The notes under the pieces: model-generated
Database searches by the model: none
What the model saw: only the letters and a program-made list of their open reading frames with translations
Told to the model about the DNA's origin: nothing
Assembly: GCF_020539525.1 (NCBI RefSeq)
Contig: NZ_JACDXX010000021.1
Span: 1-45,797 of the forward strand
Length of the DNA stretch: 45,797 bases
Source of the DNA: Pseudogemmobacter faecipullorum
GTDB taxonomy: Bacteria > Pseudomonadota > Alphaproteobacteria > Rhodobacterales > Rhodobacteraceae
Reading direction: 5' to 3'
Program-made: the position numbers and the translations under genes
In this document: positions 1 through 7,889 of the stretch, in pieces
Layout of the letters: each line of letters starts with the position of its first letter
Numbering within the stretch: position 1 is the first letter of the stretch

Positions 1-162
1 GTCCCGGCCCACCACACGCGCCAGCACCTCCCGGCCCACAGGCTCGGAGGAGGCGAACAGCACGGCCTCGACCCGCGCCATCCACTCCCGCCAGCGCAAA
101 GCCTGTGGCAGATCGGCGAGTTCCGCGTCCAGCGGCTCAGATGATTTAGGGGCCATGGTCAT
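1..162 (-). CDS. scpB: ScpB-like segregation/condensation protein, N-terminal part (cut by window edge)
   Basis: Only the first 54 codons lie in the window and the gene runs off the left edge. The visible part contains VEAVLFASSEPVGREVLARV, which matches the start of the winged-helix domain of ScpB, the kleisin-associated subunit of SMC-ScpAB. In chromosomal systems ScpB binds ScpA and helps condense and segregate DNA. The ATG at 162 overlaps the stop of the DUF1403 gene as ATGA, so the two are probably translationally coupled; a second in-frame ATG lies at 156. No ScpA or SMC gene is visible here, so a plasmid-borne ScpB may have a different partner. The family call rests on a short stretch. 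Confidence 0.72.
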   Translation of the reverse strand, partial: MTMAPKSSEPLDAELADLPQALRWREWMARVEAVLFASSEPVGREVLARVVGRD

Positions 163-1076
163 AACCCATACAGCCGGAACGTCGGGCGGCCGGTCAGCTC
201 GCGCACCAGCCCGAGCGATGTCAGCCTGCCGAGCAAGCGCCGCGCCGCACGATCACTGGCCTCCTTCCCCGCCTGTGCCGCCAGCGCATCCTCGGACTGA
301 AGGGCGGTGATGATCGCGGCCGTGTCCTTTCCCGGCCGCCGCAGGTTTGCAGCGCGCAGGGCATCGGCACGGCGGGCTAGATCGACGTGGAGATCAATAG
401 CCGCAACCGCTCCCCTGCCCCAGGCGCGCGCGCAAGCGGCAAGCCATGCGTCTCCCTCCAGCCGAAAAGCCGAACGCGGCAGATGGGGCGCGAGCAGTGG
501 CACAGGACGATCCTGTCCAAGCGCCCGGGCCAAAGCCGCATCCGCCAGCCAGAGGGCGAGACCGCGATAGGCCGGGCCCAGGGCAAGAACGTCCCTGGCC
601 GCCTGAGCCGCAAAGCGCAACGGATGGGCGCGACCAACAAACCGCGCCCCAAGGTCCTGCAAGAGCACTGATACCGGCTCGGGCGACAGATCAAAGAAGC
701 CGGGCAGCCGCGCCGGCCATTCCGCCGAGCGCAGGGCACGCGCCTCGCCCAAAGCACGCCAGCCGATCAGCATTCGCCCGGCCGGGCCAGGGTCATCCCC
801 AGATTTACAAAAAGCCAGGACATCGCGTAGTTCGGCTTCCCCTTCCCGGCGACCCTCAAACCCTGAGATCGCCGCTGCAGCAGTAAGCGCCAACCGCTTG
901 CGCCAGAGCATCCCAACGAGATCGTCAGAACGCACGAACGGATCCAAAGTGGCGAGCGCTGCCCCGGCAGAAAGCATTGCAATTTCAGGGTCATCACGAC
1001 CCACGGCCTGCCGTATCCATCGCGGCACGGCCGGTGGGATTAGGGCAGGCGGAGGAGGTTTCACGGCACGGTACAT
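159..1076 (-). CDS. DUF1403 family protein
   Basis: This 305-residue protein is rich in Ala, Arg and Leu, has no signal peptide and shows no obvious membrane segment. I recognise it as a DUF1403-type protein of Rhodobacterales and related plasmids; no biochemical role is known to me. It is the first gene of a minus-strand pair: its TGA overlaps the ATG of the scpB-like gene. It diverges from the tyrosine recombinase gene across about 270 bp that contain an inverted repeat (1155-1179). The pairing with ScpB and a recombinase suggests work on DNA topology, segregation or recombination, but that is inference from context only. Confidence 0.75.
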   Translation of the reverse strand: MYRAVKPPPPALIPPAVPRWIRQAVGRDDPEIAMLSAGAALATLDPFVRSDDLVGMLWRKRLALTAAAAISGFEGRREGEAELRDVLAFCKSGDDPGPAGRMLIGWRALGEARALRSAEWPARLPGFFDLSPEPVSVLLQDLGARFVGRAHPLRFAAQAARDVLALGPAYRGLALWLADAALARALGQDRPVPLLAPHLPRSAFRLEGDAWLAACARAWGRGAVAAIDLHVDLARRADALRAANLRRPGKDTAAIITALQSEDALAAQAGKEASDRAARRLLGRLTSLGLVRELTGRPTFRLYGL

Positions 1077-1154
1077 GCGGTAACGCTAGCAAGGAGCGGC
1101 GCTTTATACCAGTATAGTTTAACTTATCCGCCGCACCTGTCTTCTCCCTATAAT

Positions 1155-1179
1155 GTCCAATAAGATTGCATTATCGGAC
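1155..1179. repeat. Inverted repeat upstream of the tyrosine recombinase (possible core recombination site or operator)
   Basis: The arms GTCCAATAA (1155-1163) and TTATCGGAC (1171-1179) are complementary at 8 of 9 positions and flank a 7-bp spacer GATTGCA. Two 9-bp arms around a 6-8 bp spacer is the usual geometry of a tyrosine-recombinase core site. The repeat lies about 170 bp before such a gene and inside the divergent promoter region, where TATAAT occurs at 1150-1155. It could instead be an operator. Apart from this repeat, I see no gene in the 1077-1348 gap. Confidence 0.45.
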
Positions 1180-1348
1180 TAAATGCTCTTCTATAGAGAG
1201 ATGCGATCGAGAACCCCGAAAATGGCCCTAAAGCCCACCCGAGACGCCCCAAGGCCGCCGCGCAGAACGCGGGCTTTTGTCTGCGCTTTTCCGGCGGCAT
1301 CGCGCCTCAGCGCGCACACGCTGGCGCGTGCCGCCCAAGGAGATGGCC

Positions 1349-2407
1349 ATGACAGATGAGGCATCCGATCTGGAAGACGCGAAGAGGGGCGCCCCCTCCC
1401 CTGCCCAGCTCGACCACCAGCCCCCTGCCCTGCGAGATCTCACTGAGCGGGCGCGCGGCTATGCTGCGGCCGCAAGTTCGGCCAACACCCGCAAGGCCTA
1501 TGCTGCCGACTGGAAGCATTTCGCCGGATGGGGCCGGCGCGAGGGGTTGGACGCGCTGACGCCAAACCCGCAGGTCGTCGGCCTCTATATCACCGCCTGC
1601 GCTTCCGGCGCGAAATCGGTTGGCGGGCGCAAGAACGCGGTCTCGACCATCGAGCGCCGCCTTTCGGCGCTGGTCTGGGCCTATACCCAACGGGGCCTGA
1701 ACCTTGACCGGCGCGACCGTCATATCGCGACGGTCCTTGCCGGCATCCGCAACAGCCATGCCGCCCCGCCGCGCCAGAAGGAGGCGATCCTGCCCGAGGA
1801 TCTTTTGGCCATGCTGGAAACCTGCGATCGGGGCACCCTGCGGGGCCTGCGGGACCGGGCCATGTTGCTGATCGGCTTTGCCGGGGGATTGCGACGGTCC
1901 GAGATCACCGGGCTGGACGCGGGCCGGGATCAGACCGAGGACGGGCGCGGCTGGATCGAGGTTCTGCCCGGCGGGTTGCTCGTCACTCTGCGCGGCAAAA
2001 CCGGCTGGCGCGAGGTCGAGATCGGTCGCGGGTCGTCACCCGCAACCTGCCCGGTCAAGGCGCTGGAGGACTGGCTGAAGTTCGCGCGTATCAGCCAGGG
2101 ACCACTGTTCCGTCGTGTCACCGGCGGCGGAAAGGAACCCGGCGCGTTCCGCCTTAATGACCGCGAGGTCGCAAGGCTGGTCAAGCGGGCCGCTCAAACA
2201 GCGGGACTGCGGGGTGATCTGCCCGAGAAGGACCGCCCTGCCCTCTTCTCCGGCCACAGCCTTCGCGCTGGTCTCGCCTCCTCAGCCGAGGTCGACGAGC
2301 GTCATGTCCAGAAGCAGCTCGGCCACGCCAGCGCCGAGATGACCCGCAGGTATCAGCGCCGCCGCGATAGGTTCAGGGTGAACCTGACCAAAGCAGCAGG
2401 TCTATAA
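1349..2407 (+). CDS. Tyrosine recombinase / site-specific integrase
   Basis: A 352-residue phage-integrase-family protein. The N-terminal half resembles a core-binding SAM-like domain (NTRKAYAADWKHFAGWG). The catalytic half shows the expected order: Arg in GGLRRSEITG, His-x-x-Arg in GHSLRAGL, His in QLGHAS and the nucleophile Tyr in MTRRYQRR. I chose the ATG at 1349 because AAGGAG ends 6 bp before it; an upstream in-frame start at 1277 has no such site. The gene diverges from DUF1403-scpB and converges on the broken parB. It may resolve plasmid multimers or serve a mobile element; no target is known from the sequence alone, although the repeat at 1155-1179 is a candidate. Confidence 0.88.
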   Translation: MTDEASDLEDAKRGAPSPAQLDHQPPALRDLTERARGYAAAASSANTRKAYAADWKHFAGWGRREGLDALTPNPQVVGLYITACASGAKSVGGRKNAVSTIERRLSALVWAYTQRGLNLDRRDRHIATVLAGIRNSHAAPPRQKEAILPEDLLAMLETCDRGTLRGLRDRAMLLIGFAGGLRRSEITGLDAGRDQTEDGRGWIEVLPGGLLVTLRGKTGWREVEIGRGSSPATCPVKALEDWLKFARISQGPLFRRVTGGGKEPGAFRLNDREVARLVKRAAQTAGLRGDLPEKDRPALFSGHSLRAGLASSAEVDERHVQKQLGHASAEMTRRYQRRRDRFRVNLTKAAGL

Positions 2408-2426
2408 CTAAACGTCCGGGATGCGA

Positions 2427-3344
2427 CTACGGCTCCAGAGACCCTGCACGCTCGAGCAATTCGCAGAGTCGCTCGACATCAGCGGTGCTGTCAAAGCTTG
2501 CGACAAGTTCTCCTCTCCGTCCACCGCGCGTCAGGGAGATGCCGACAGGCATACCCATGGCAATCGATACACGATGCAGCAGCTCAGGGCTGATATTTTG
2601 AACTTGCCCGCCGACGTTTTGCTTCACGACTGGACGCAGATCCTCGCGCTTGACGAGAAGCTCAACCTCGCCAACCGAGAGACCTTGTTCCACTACCTAC
2701 TGTGCGAGCTCAATGGGCAGCTTCGACGTTATCAGCGCACATGCCTGCCCCCTCGGCAGCCGCTTGTCACGCAACATCTCTAGCACTGGCTCAGACAGCG
2801 ACAGCAAGCGGAGAAGATTGGCGATATGGCTCCTGCTCTTGGATATCGCATCTGCGAGCTGCTCTTGAGTATGCCCAAATCGGTAGATCAGCAGTCGATA
2901 CGCCTCGGCCTCTTCTAGAGGACTCAATTTTGCCCGTTGAATGTTTTCTATCAGCGCCACTTGAAGCACTTCATCATCGTCGAAGTCTCTGACGACCACC
3001 GGCACCACCGAAAGGACGGCTAACTGGGCCGCACGCCAACGGCGCTCTCCTGCATCAATCTGGTAGCCACCAGTTTGATGTAGCTGTCTTCCTACCAGTG
3101 GCTGAATCACTCCCTTCTGCCGGATTGATTCCGCTAGTTGAGCCAGTGACTCGCTGTCGAATTTCTTTCTGGGCTGATCTGGGTTGGCAGAAACCTTCGA
3201 GACCGAGACAACTTGCCCCAAAGGAGCACCGGAGCCTTCAGGTACGGTAAGCGGGGCCTCGGCAGCGGCCAGAAACGTCGAGAGGCCACGTCCAAGGCGG
3301 CGGGTTTCAGGAGATTCGCTTACTCTTGTTTGCTTTCCTGACAT
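2427..3344 (-). pseudogene. parB: ParB/Spo0J-like partition protein interrupted by an in-frame amber codon
   Basis: The full frame is 306 codons, the normal length for chromosomal-type ParB. The N-terminal part has the ParB/Srx fold motifs NPDQPRKKF, GERRWRAAQL and IENIQR, followed by the helix-turn-helix region (TQEQLADAISKSRSHIANLL). A TAG at 2697-2699 stops translation after 215 residues. Reading continues in the same frame as VVEQGLSVGEVELLVKR, which is standard ParB sequence, so the TAG probably arose from CAG by one substitution. The lost 3' part holds the C-terminal dimerisation domain. This is a second partition-type gene beside a complete repABC and has no ParA partner nearby. A sequencing error at one base would also explain it. 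Confidence 0.82.
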
Positions 3345-3395
3345 ACCCCAGCAGGACGGCAGCCATGCCTAGAAGCTCAGCAATCTGCGGCGACC

Positions 3396-3411
3396 GTTTA
3401 CAACTGTAAAA
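3396..3411. promoter_or_regulatory. parS: Degenerate parS-like site upstream of repA
   Basis: GTTTACAACTGTAAAA differs at two positions from the perfect palindrome at 4933-4948 inside repB. It lies in the divergent region between the broken parB and repA, where repABC plasmids often have RepB binding sites. It may add to RepB binding or to autoregulation of the rep operon. Nothing else in 3345-3557 is clear; a TTGACA hexamer at 3479-3484 may be part of the repA promoter. Confidence 0.6.
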
Positions 3412-3557
3412 TGTTCGGGCAGCCTCGCCATGCATCTAGTCTCTGCGCGCCAGCATAGACACTATATGCAGGAAACTCTTGACATAAGTCCGTGAATCAC
3501 CGCCATTGTCATCAAGTGGCGTGAAAAAGGCCACATTTTCGGATTTGAGGCAACCAG

Positions 3558-4742
3558 ATGATTCCCGTGACACCGCTATCCGCGGATCGCCCGTCAGCAC
3601 TCGCTACTGACATCTCTGAGCGACTGAACGCCGCGATCAGGGAGCATCTCCTTGCTGCATTCGCTCCAGACAACACCAAGACACTTCGCGAGTTCTCGGC
3701 CCCAGAGGTTGCGGAACTGCTGGATGTTTCCGGGCAGTTCATGCGGAAAGTTCATGCAGACGGCGTTCTGCCAGAACCAGCAACCAACCGTGGAGGACGC
3801 CGCTACTACTCCGGTCAGGAGATACTGCAGGCGCGCGAGATTCTTGAGCGAACCTCCCGGAAGAAGGGTCACTACTTGCCACGCCGGATGGAGGGCGAAA
3901 AGCTTCAAGTCTGGCAGCTGATGAACTTCAAGGGAGGGTCGAGCAAAAGCACGACGACGATCCACCTTGCCCACTACCTCGCATTGCAAGGCTACCGGGT
4001 ACTGGTCGTTGACCTCGACCCCCAAGGCTCGCTGACGTCCATGTGTGGTATCAGCCCCGAGATCGAGTTCGATGGGCTCACGATTTATGATGCGATCAAA
4101 TATGAAAACCCTTCGCCGATGGCCGACGTGATCGTGCAAACCTATTTCCCCGGGCTCGCGATCGCCCCTTCCCGGCTTGTCCTGTCAGAGTTCGAGACGG
4201 AATCCGCGGTTCATTCCAACCCCGAAAGGCCGTTTTACTTCCGGATCCGCGATGCACTCGCCCAGGTCGAGGCTGACTACGACCTGGTCCTGATGGATAG
4301 CCCTCCGCAACTTGGCTTCCTGACGATTTCCGGTATGGCCGCCGCGACCTCGATAATTGTCCCGATGACCCCATCGATGTTGGACGTTTCGTCCACTGCG
4401 CAGTTCCTTGAACTGGCAGGTGCTTACATGGGCGTCATCGAAGATGCCGGCGCGGAGCTCAACTACGATCACTTTAAGCTTCTCATCACCCGCGATGAAC
4501 CCACGGACATCCCATCTCAGCAGATCACCTCGTTCATGCGGGCCCTGTTTCAGGATCGCGTCATGTCAGCCACCGCTCTCAAGAGCACGGCAATCAGTGA
4601 CGCGACCATGCTCAAACAGTCTCTCTATGAGGTAGTTCGCTCAGATATGACCAGGGCAACATATGACAGGGCTCGGGGCTCGATGGACGCTATCGGCCGC
4701 GAGATCGAGACGATGGTCCGGCAAACCTGGGGGCGTAAGTAA
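3558..4742 (+). CDS. repA: RepA, ParA-type partition ATPase of a repABC replicon
   Basis: A 394-residue Walker-type ATPase. The N-terminal part has a MerR-like helix-turn-helix (FSAPEVAELLDVSGQFMRKV). The deviant Walker A is FKGGSSKSTTTIHLA, with the signature lysine; LVVDLDPQGS is the A' motif and DLVLMDSPPQLGF is Walker B. Length and layout fit RepA of repABC plasmids, which moves RepB-parS complexes and represses the rep operon. The TAA stop overlaps the repB ATG by one base. The parS-like site at 3396 lies upstream. Confidence 0.95.
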   Translation: MIPVTPLSADRPSALATDISERLNAAIREHLLAAFAPDNTKTLREFSAPEVAELLDVSGQFMRKVHADGVLPEPATNRGGRRYYSGQEILQAREILERTSRKKGHYLPRRMEGEKLQVWQLMNFKGGSSKSTTTIHLAHYLALQGYRVLVVDLDPQGSLTSMCGISPEIEFDGLTIYDAIKYENPSPMADVIVQTYFPGLAIAPSRLVLSEFETESAVHSNPERPFYFRIRDALAQVEADYDLVLMDSPPQLGFLTISGMAAATSIIVPMTPSMLDVSSTAQFLELAGAYMGVIEDAGAELNYDHFKLLITRDEPTDIPSQQITSFMRALFQDRVMSATALKSTAISDATMLKQSLYEVVRSDMTRATYDRARGSMDAIGREIETMVRQTWGRK

Positions 4743-5707
4743 TGGCTCGCAAATCACTCAGCGGGATGACAGGCATCGCCAGTACGATCGCGCGCTCCAC
4801 CACCTCGCCATCCGAGCGGTCGACCAAGATCACCGCGCCTGCACTCGGCGCCCTGCAGGGATCTCTCGCCGCAATTCGCGAGATTGAACCTAATTTGATC
4901 GACGACTGGGGACCTGTTGACCGGCTTACACCGTTTACAGCTGTAAACGATGATGAAGCGGATGACGGCCTCGAGAGCCTTACGAACAGCATCCGGGATC
5001 AGGGACAGCAGGTGCCAATACTGATCCGTCGGGCGAAGGCAGAAGGTCGCTACGAGGTCATTTACGGACGACGCCGGCTCGCCGCGTGTCGTGATCTGGG
5101 CATTAAAGTCAGAGCCAACGTCCAAGATCTGGATGACGCTACAGCGCTCATAGCTAAGGGCCTCGAGAACGCTGCCCGAAGGAACCTATCCTTCTATGAG
5201 CGGGCCCGGTTCGCCCAAGCGATCCTCGATGCCGGCCATCAACCAACAACAGCGAAGGCGGTGCTTAACCTGTCCTCCGCAGGTCTTTCCCACCTAACAA
5301 AAGTCACCCAGGCCGTACCTGCAGACGTCGGTTCGCTCATTGGTGCCGCACAGAGGTCCGGACGACCAAAATGGACTGCGCTGGCAGAACTCTTCATCGC
5401 TGGGAAGCTGACCGAGAAGACGGCTGATCGAATCCTGAGGACCGCAAATGAACGCCTGACCTCCGACGAGCGCTTGGACCATCTCATTCGCGAGGCGACA
5501 AAGCGCGGTGCACGACATGACGACATCGCCGAGAGCACCCCAGTCGACGGCGTCACGATCCGTTCTGGACGCAGCTCGGTGACGCTAACCGTAAAGCGAA
5601 GCGGAGCAACTGCCGAGTTCGCTTCCTGGCTGGACACCCGGCTTCAGGATTTCATCAAACAATCCTACGCGGAGTTCAGATCAAGTTCTCCGCAGGACGA
5701 CGAATAA
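4742..5707 (+). CDS. repB: RepB, ParB-type centromere-binding protein of a repABC replicon
   Basis: A 321-residue protein with the ParB nuclease-like domain (QQVPILIRRA, then YEVIYGRRRLAAC) and an ENAARRNLSFYERA segment, followed by a predicted helix-turn-helix and a RepB-type C-terminal region. It should bind the parS palindromes at 4932-4949 (inside its own gene) and 3396-3411, and load RepA for plasmid segregation. Its start overlaps the repA stop as TAATG, so the two are co-translated. It is clearly a different protein from the broken ParB at 2427-3344. Confidence 0.94.
   Translation: MARKSLSGMTGIASTIARSTTSPSERSTKITAPALGALQGSLAAIREIEPNLIDDWGPVDRLTPFTAVNDDEADDGLESLTNSIRDQGQQVPILIRRAKAEGRYEVIYGRRRLAACRDLGIKVRANVQDLDDATALIAKGLENAARRNLSFYERARFAQAILDAGHQPTTAKAVLNLSSAGLSHLTKVTQAVPADVGSLIGAAQRSGRPKWTALAELFIAGKLTEKTADRILRTANERLTSDERLDHLIREATKRGARHDDIAESTPVDGVTIRSGRSSVTLTVKRSGATAEFASWLDTRLQDFIKQSYAEFRSSSPQDDE
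4932..4949. promoter_or_regulatory. parS: parS centromere palindrome within repB
   Basis: CGTTTACAGCTGTAAACG is a perfect 18-bp palindrome. Its core fits GTT-N4-GC-N4-AAC, the form I know for RepB binding sites of repABC plasmids. It lies inside the 5' part of the repB reading frame, so the codons there are constrained by both protein and DNA site. Confidence 0.82.
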
Positions 5708-5742
5708 CCAAACGAGGCAGAGCAGAAAGGAGGAAAGGCTTA

Positions 5743-5778
5743 CAAAACAAAACCCCCGAAGCTGTGAAGCTCCGGAGG
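5743..5778 (-). terminator. Intrinsic terminator of the antisense RNA
   Basis: The minus strand reads CCTCCGGAGC, loop TTCACA, GCTTCGGGGG, then a T-rich run. All ten positions pair if two G-U pairs are allowed. The same hairpin can form on the plus strand in the repC leader, where antisense pairing would change the folding. Confidence 0.78.
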
Positions 5779-5810
5779 CTGCCGCGCCGAAGCGCATTCT
5801 CGATTAGACA
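5743..5810 (-). ncRNA. Antisense counter-transcribed RNA (incA/ctRNA) of the repABC replicon
   Basis: On the minus strand a promoter-like pair (TTGATT at 5844-5839 and CTAGAT at 5822-5817, 16 bp apart) would start a transcript near 5810. About 35 bases later come a 10-bp stem (5778-5769 with 5762-5753, two G-U pairs), a 6-base loop and TTTTGTTTTGT. The predicted RNA is about 65 nt. In repABC plasmids an RNA at exactly this place, antisense to the repB-repC leader, limits repC expression and sets copy number and incompatibility. The start and end are predicted. Confidence 0.78.
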
Positions 5811-5816
5811 CCCTGA

Positions 5817-5844
5817 ATCTAGCAGCCCCCGAATCACGAATCAA
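5817..5844 (-). promoter_or_regulatory. Promoter of the antisense RNA
   Basis: TTGATT and CTAGAT hexamers stand 16 bp apart on the minus strand, upstream of the terminator hairpin. The position matches the strong ctRNA promoter found in repB-repC gaps. Confidence 0.6.
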
Positions 5845-5890
5845 GAGCAACGCTTCCGAGCGAACGGGATAGTTTTGTCTGCTGATCATT

Positions 5891-7102
5891 ATGAAGCACA
5901 TCACATCCACGGCCATTGCGGCCGGGGCGCAGGCGAACTGTGCCAAATCCGCGGAGCACTCGCTCCCCGGCATGGGCTCGATCACCCTGCAGCCAGCATT
6001 CCGACCTATCTCTCGTCGTGACATCATGGCCGCGGTCAACACATGCAGCCGCGATCTCGGCATCCGGCAAGGCGCGGTCATTGTCTTGGACGCTCTGTTG
6101 AGCTGTCTTCCCTGCAAGAGCGCAGATGGCCGAGAAATGCCAGTCTCCCCGACCACCCTACTCACGGTTTATGCCAGCAACGAAACCCTGTGCTTCCGCG
6201 CGAAGGGTCTCACCGACCGTCAACTGCGTCGGCATCTTGAGGCGCTGCAAGTCGCCGGGCTGATCCGCCGCCGTGACAGCGCAAATGGCAAGCGCTTCCC
6301 TGTGATGCAGCACGGCAAACCGATCGGCGCCTTCGGGCTGGACCTGTCCCCCCTCTTCGCGCAGTCCGACGAGTTGCTCGCCCTTGCCCTGCGACGCCGC
6401 GAGGAAACAGACGAGTTGCGCGGGCTGCGGGCCCAGATCCTCAGACTTCGCGCGGCCTGCGCCGAACTCCACTTGAGCGACACTGTCGCCACCTTCATCG
6501 ACGGACTACGCAACCTCGTGCGGCGTACCTCACTGACACTCCTGGAGGCTCGGGCAGCTCTCTCGCAACTGACCGCTGTCCTCTCGTCACATGCAGCCCC
6601 ACAAGCAGTCGTCCATTGCCAAATCGAAGAGATTGAGCAACCCCTGCCTTCCAACGCGGATGCCGCTGATGCTGCATCCTGCGCCGAGACCACCATGGAC
6701 CGCGCCCCAGACAAAGCGATACTCCAAACCTTTCAGACCCTCACCGCAGAAACTTGCAGCCTGCCGCCAACCGAACAAAAGCCCGCCTCTGACGGACAGA
6801 ATGTCCGCCACATAGAACAAGACTCAGATACAAAAAAAAGAAAGCGAGAAGTCGATGACCTTCCAGGTTGGACAGCCCTGACCGAGGTCAGCGCCTTCTA
6901 TGAAGAACCAACCAGCGCCCAAGAAGCAACACGTATCGCTTTCGAATTCGGAAGCATGCTGAGAATAAGCCAGGACATCCTCGCCAGCGCGGCGAGCAGG
7001 CTCGGGCTTTGGGAACTTCTCAGGCTTGAAAACGGCATGGCAAAGCAGATCGGAACCATCCTCAACCCTGATGCCTATGTGAGATCCGTCCTGCGGGCGT
7101 GA
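5891..7102 (+). CDS. repC: RepC replication initiator
   Basis: A 403-residue protein with the RepC layout. It has an N-terminal DNA-binding region (RPISRRDIMAAVNTCSRDLG, LTDRQLRRHLEALQVAGLIRRRDS) and a C-terminal half ending in LNPDAYVRSVLRA, the usual end of RepC. RepC is the essential initiator and in known repABC plasmids acts on an origin inside its own gene, in an AT-richer stretch; here the region around 6825-6850 (a run of A) is the poorest in GC. I kept the ATG at 5891, which gives normal family length. It lies 183 bp after repB, downstream of the antisense RNA. Confidence 0.93.
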   Translation: MKHITSTAIAAGAQANCAKSAEHSLPGMGSITLQPAFRPISRRDIMAAVNTCSRDLGIRQGAVIVLDALLSCLPCKSADGREMPVSPTTLLTVYASNETLCFRAKGLTDRQLRRHLEALQVAGLIRRRDSANGKRFPVMQHGKPIGAFGLDLSPLFAQSDELLALALRRREETDELRGLRAQILRLRAACAELHLSDTVATFIDGLRNLVRRTSLTLLEARAALSQLTAVLSSHAAPQAVVHCQIEEIEQPLPSNADAADAASCAETTMDRAPDKAILQTFQTLTAETCSLPPTEQKPASDGQNVRHIEQDSDTKKRKREVDDLPGWTALTEVSAFYEEPTSAQEATRIAFEFGSMLRISQDILASAASRLGLWELLRLENGMAKQIGTILNPDAYVRSVLRA

Positions 7103-7165
7103 TCCCTGACCGTGATCGGATGGCCCTGGAACAGCAGGATAGACCGTTTGTGAGGAATCGGATAG

Positions 7166-7180
7166 GTTCGTTGATTGTTC
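7166..7180 (+). promoter_or_regulatory. SOS (LexA) box of alphaproteobacterial type
   Basis: GTTCGTTGATTGTTC is an exact GTTC-N7-GTTC direct repeat, the LexA site known in alphaproteobacteria. It lies 29 bp upstream of the SRAP gene that begins the imuA-imuB-dnaE2 cassette, so that cassette should be DNA-damage induced. Confidence 0.85.
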
Positions 7181-7208
7181 TCATGCGGAAACGCTGCGAG
7201 GTGGAGTG

Positions 7209-7889
7209 ATGTGCAATCTTTACGCTCAGACCAAAAGCCAGGACGCGATGCGTCAGGTCTTTCGGGGCGTGCTCGAAGACGGTGAGGATCTGATCGATAC
7301 CGCAGGCAATCTCGCGCCTGCATCCGGCATCTTTCCCGACTATGCCGCGCCGATCATTCCCCGCGGTGAAGGACGGGATTGGACTTTGACCACGGCCCGA
7401 TGGGGGATGCCGACGCCACCCGTCTATCTGGCCGGCAAGCGCACAGACCCCGGCGTCACAAATATCCGCAATGTCAGCTCACCCCATTGGCGCAGATGGC
7501 TTGGCGTGGAACATCGCTGTCTCGTTCCATTCACCAGCTTTTCCGAACTCGACGCTCGACCCAGTGCGCTTCGCAATCACCCGGTCTGGTTTGCCCTTGG
7601 CCATGATCGCCCGCTCGCTTTCTTCGCCGGCATCCGCACCGAATGGACCTCGGTCAGGAAACTGAAGGAGGGCGAGGTGACCGCTGAGTTCTTCGGGTTT
7701 CTGACCTGTGGACCAAATGATGCAGTTCGCCCCATACATCCCAAAGCCATGCCGGTGATCCTCACACGCTCGGATGAATGGCGCTGCTGGCTGACCGCGG
7801 ACACGAGCGAGGCTTTGAAGCTTCAACGGCCGCTGGCCAATGGTCTTCTCGAAGTAGTCGGGGAGGGGACGCGTGCGTACCCTGCGTGA
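7209..7889 (+). CDS. SRAP (SOS-response-associated peptidase, YedK/HMCES family)
   Basis: A 226-residue protein starting MCNLYAQT; removal of Met exposes the Cys2 that in this family forms a thiazolidine crosslink to abasic sites in single-stranded DNA. Other family features visible are Asn in TDPGVTNIRNVSSPHW, the CLVPFTSFSEL segment (normally CLIPADGFYEW) and a late His in AVRPIHPKAMPVIL. I chose the ATG at 7209 over the adjacent GTG at 7206 because Cys must be residue 2. It directly follows the SOS box and overlaps imuA by 17 bp, so it leads the mutagenesis operon and may protect abasic sites during translesion synthesis. Confidence 0.9.
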   Translation: MCNLYAQTKSQDAMRQVFRGVLEDGEDLIDTAGNLAPASGIFPDYAAPIIPRGEGRDWTLTTARWGMPTPPVYLAGKRTDPGVTNIRNVSSPHWRRWLGVEHRCLVPFTSFSELDARPSALRNHPVWFALGHDRPLAFFAGIRTEWTSVRKLKEGEVTAEFFGFLTCGPNDAVRPIHPKAMPVILTRSDEWRCWLTADTSEALKLQRPLANGLLEVVGEGTRAYPA

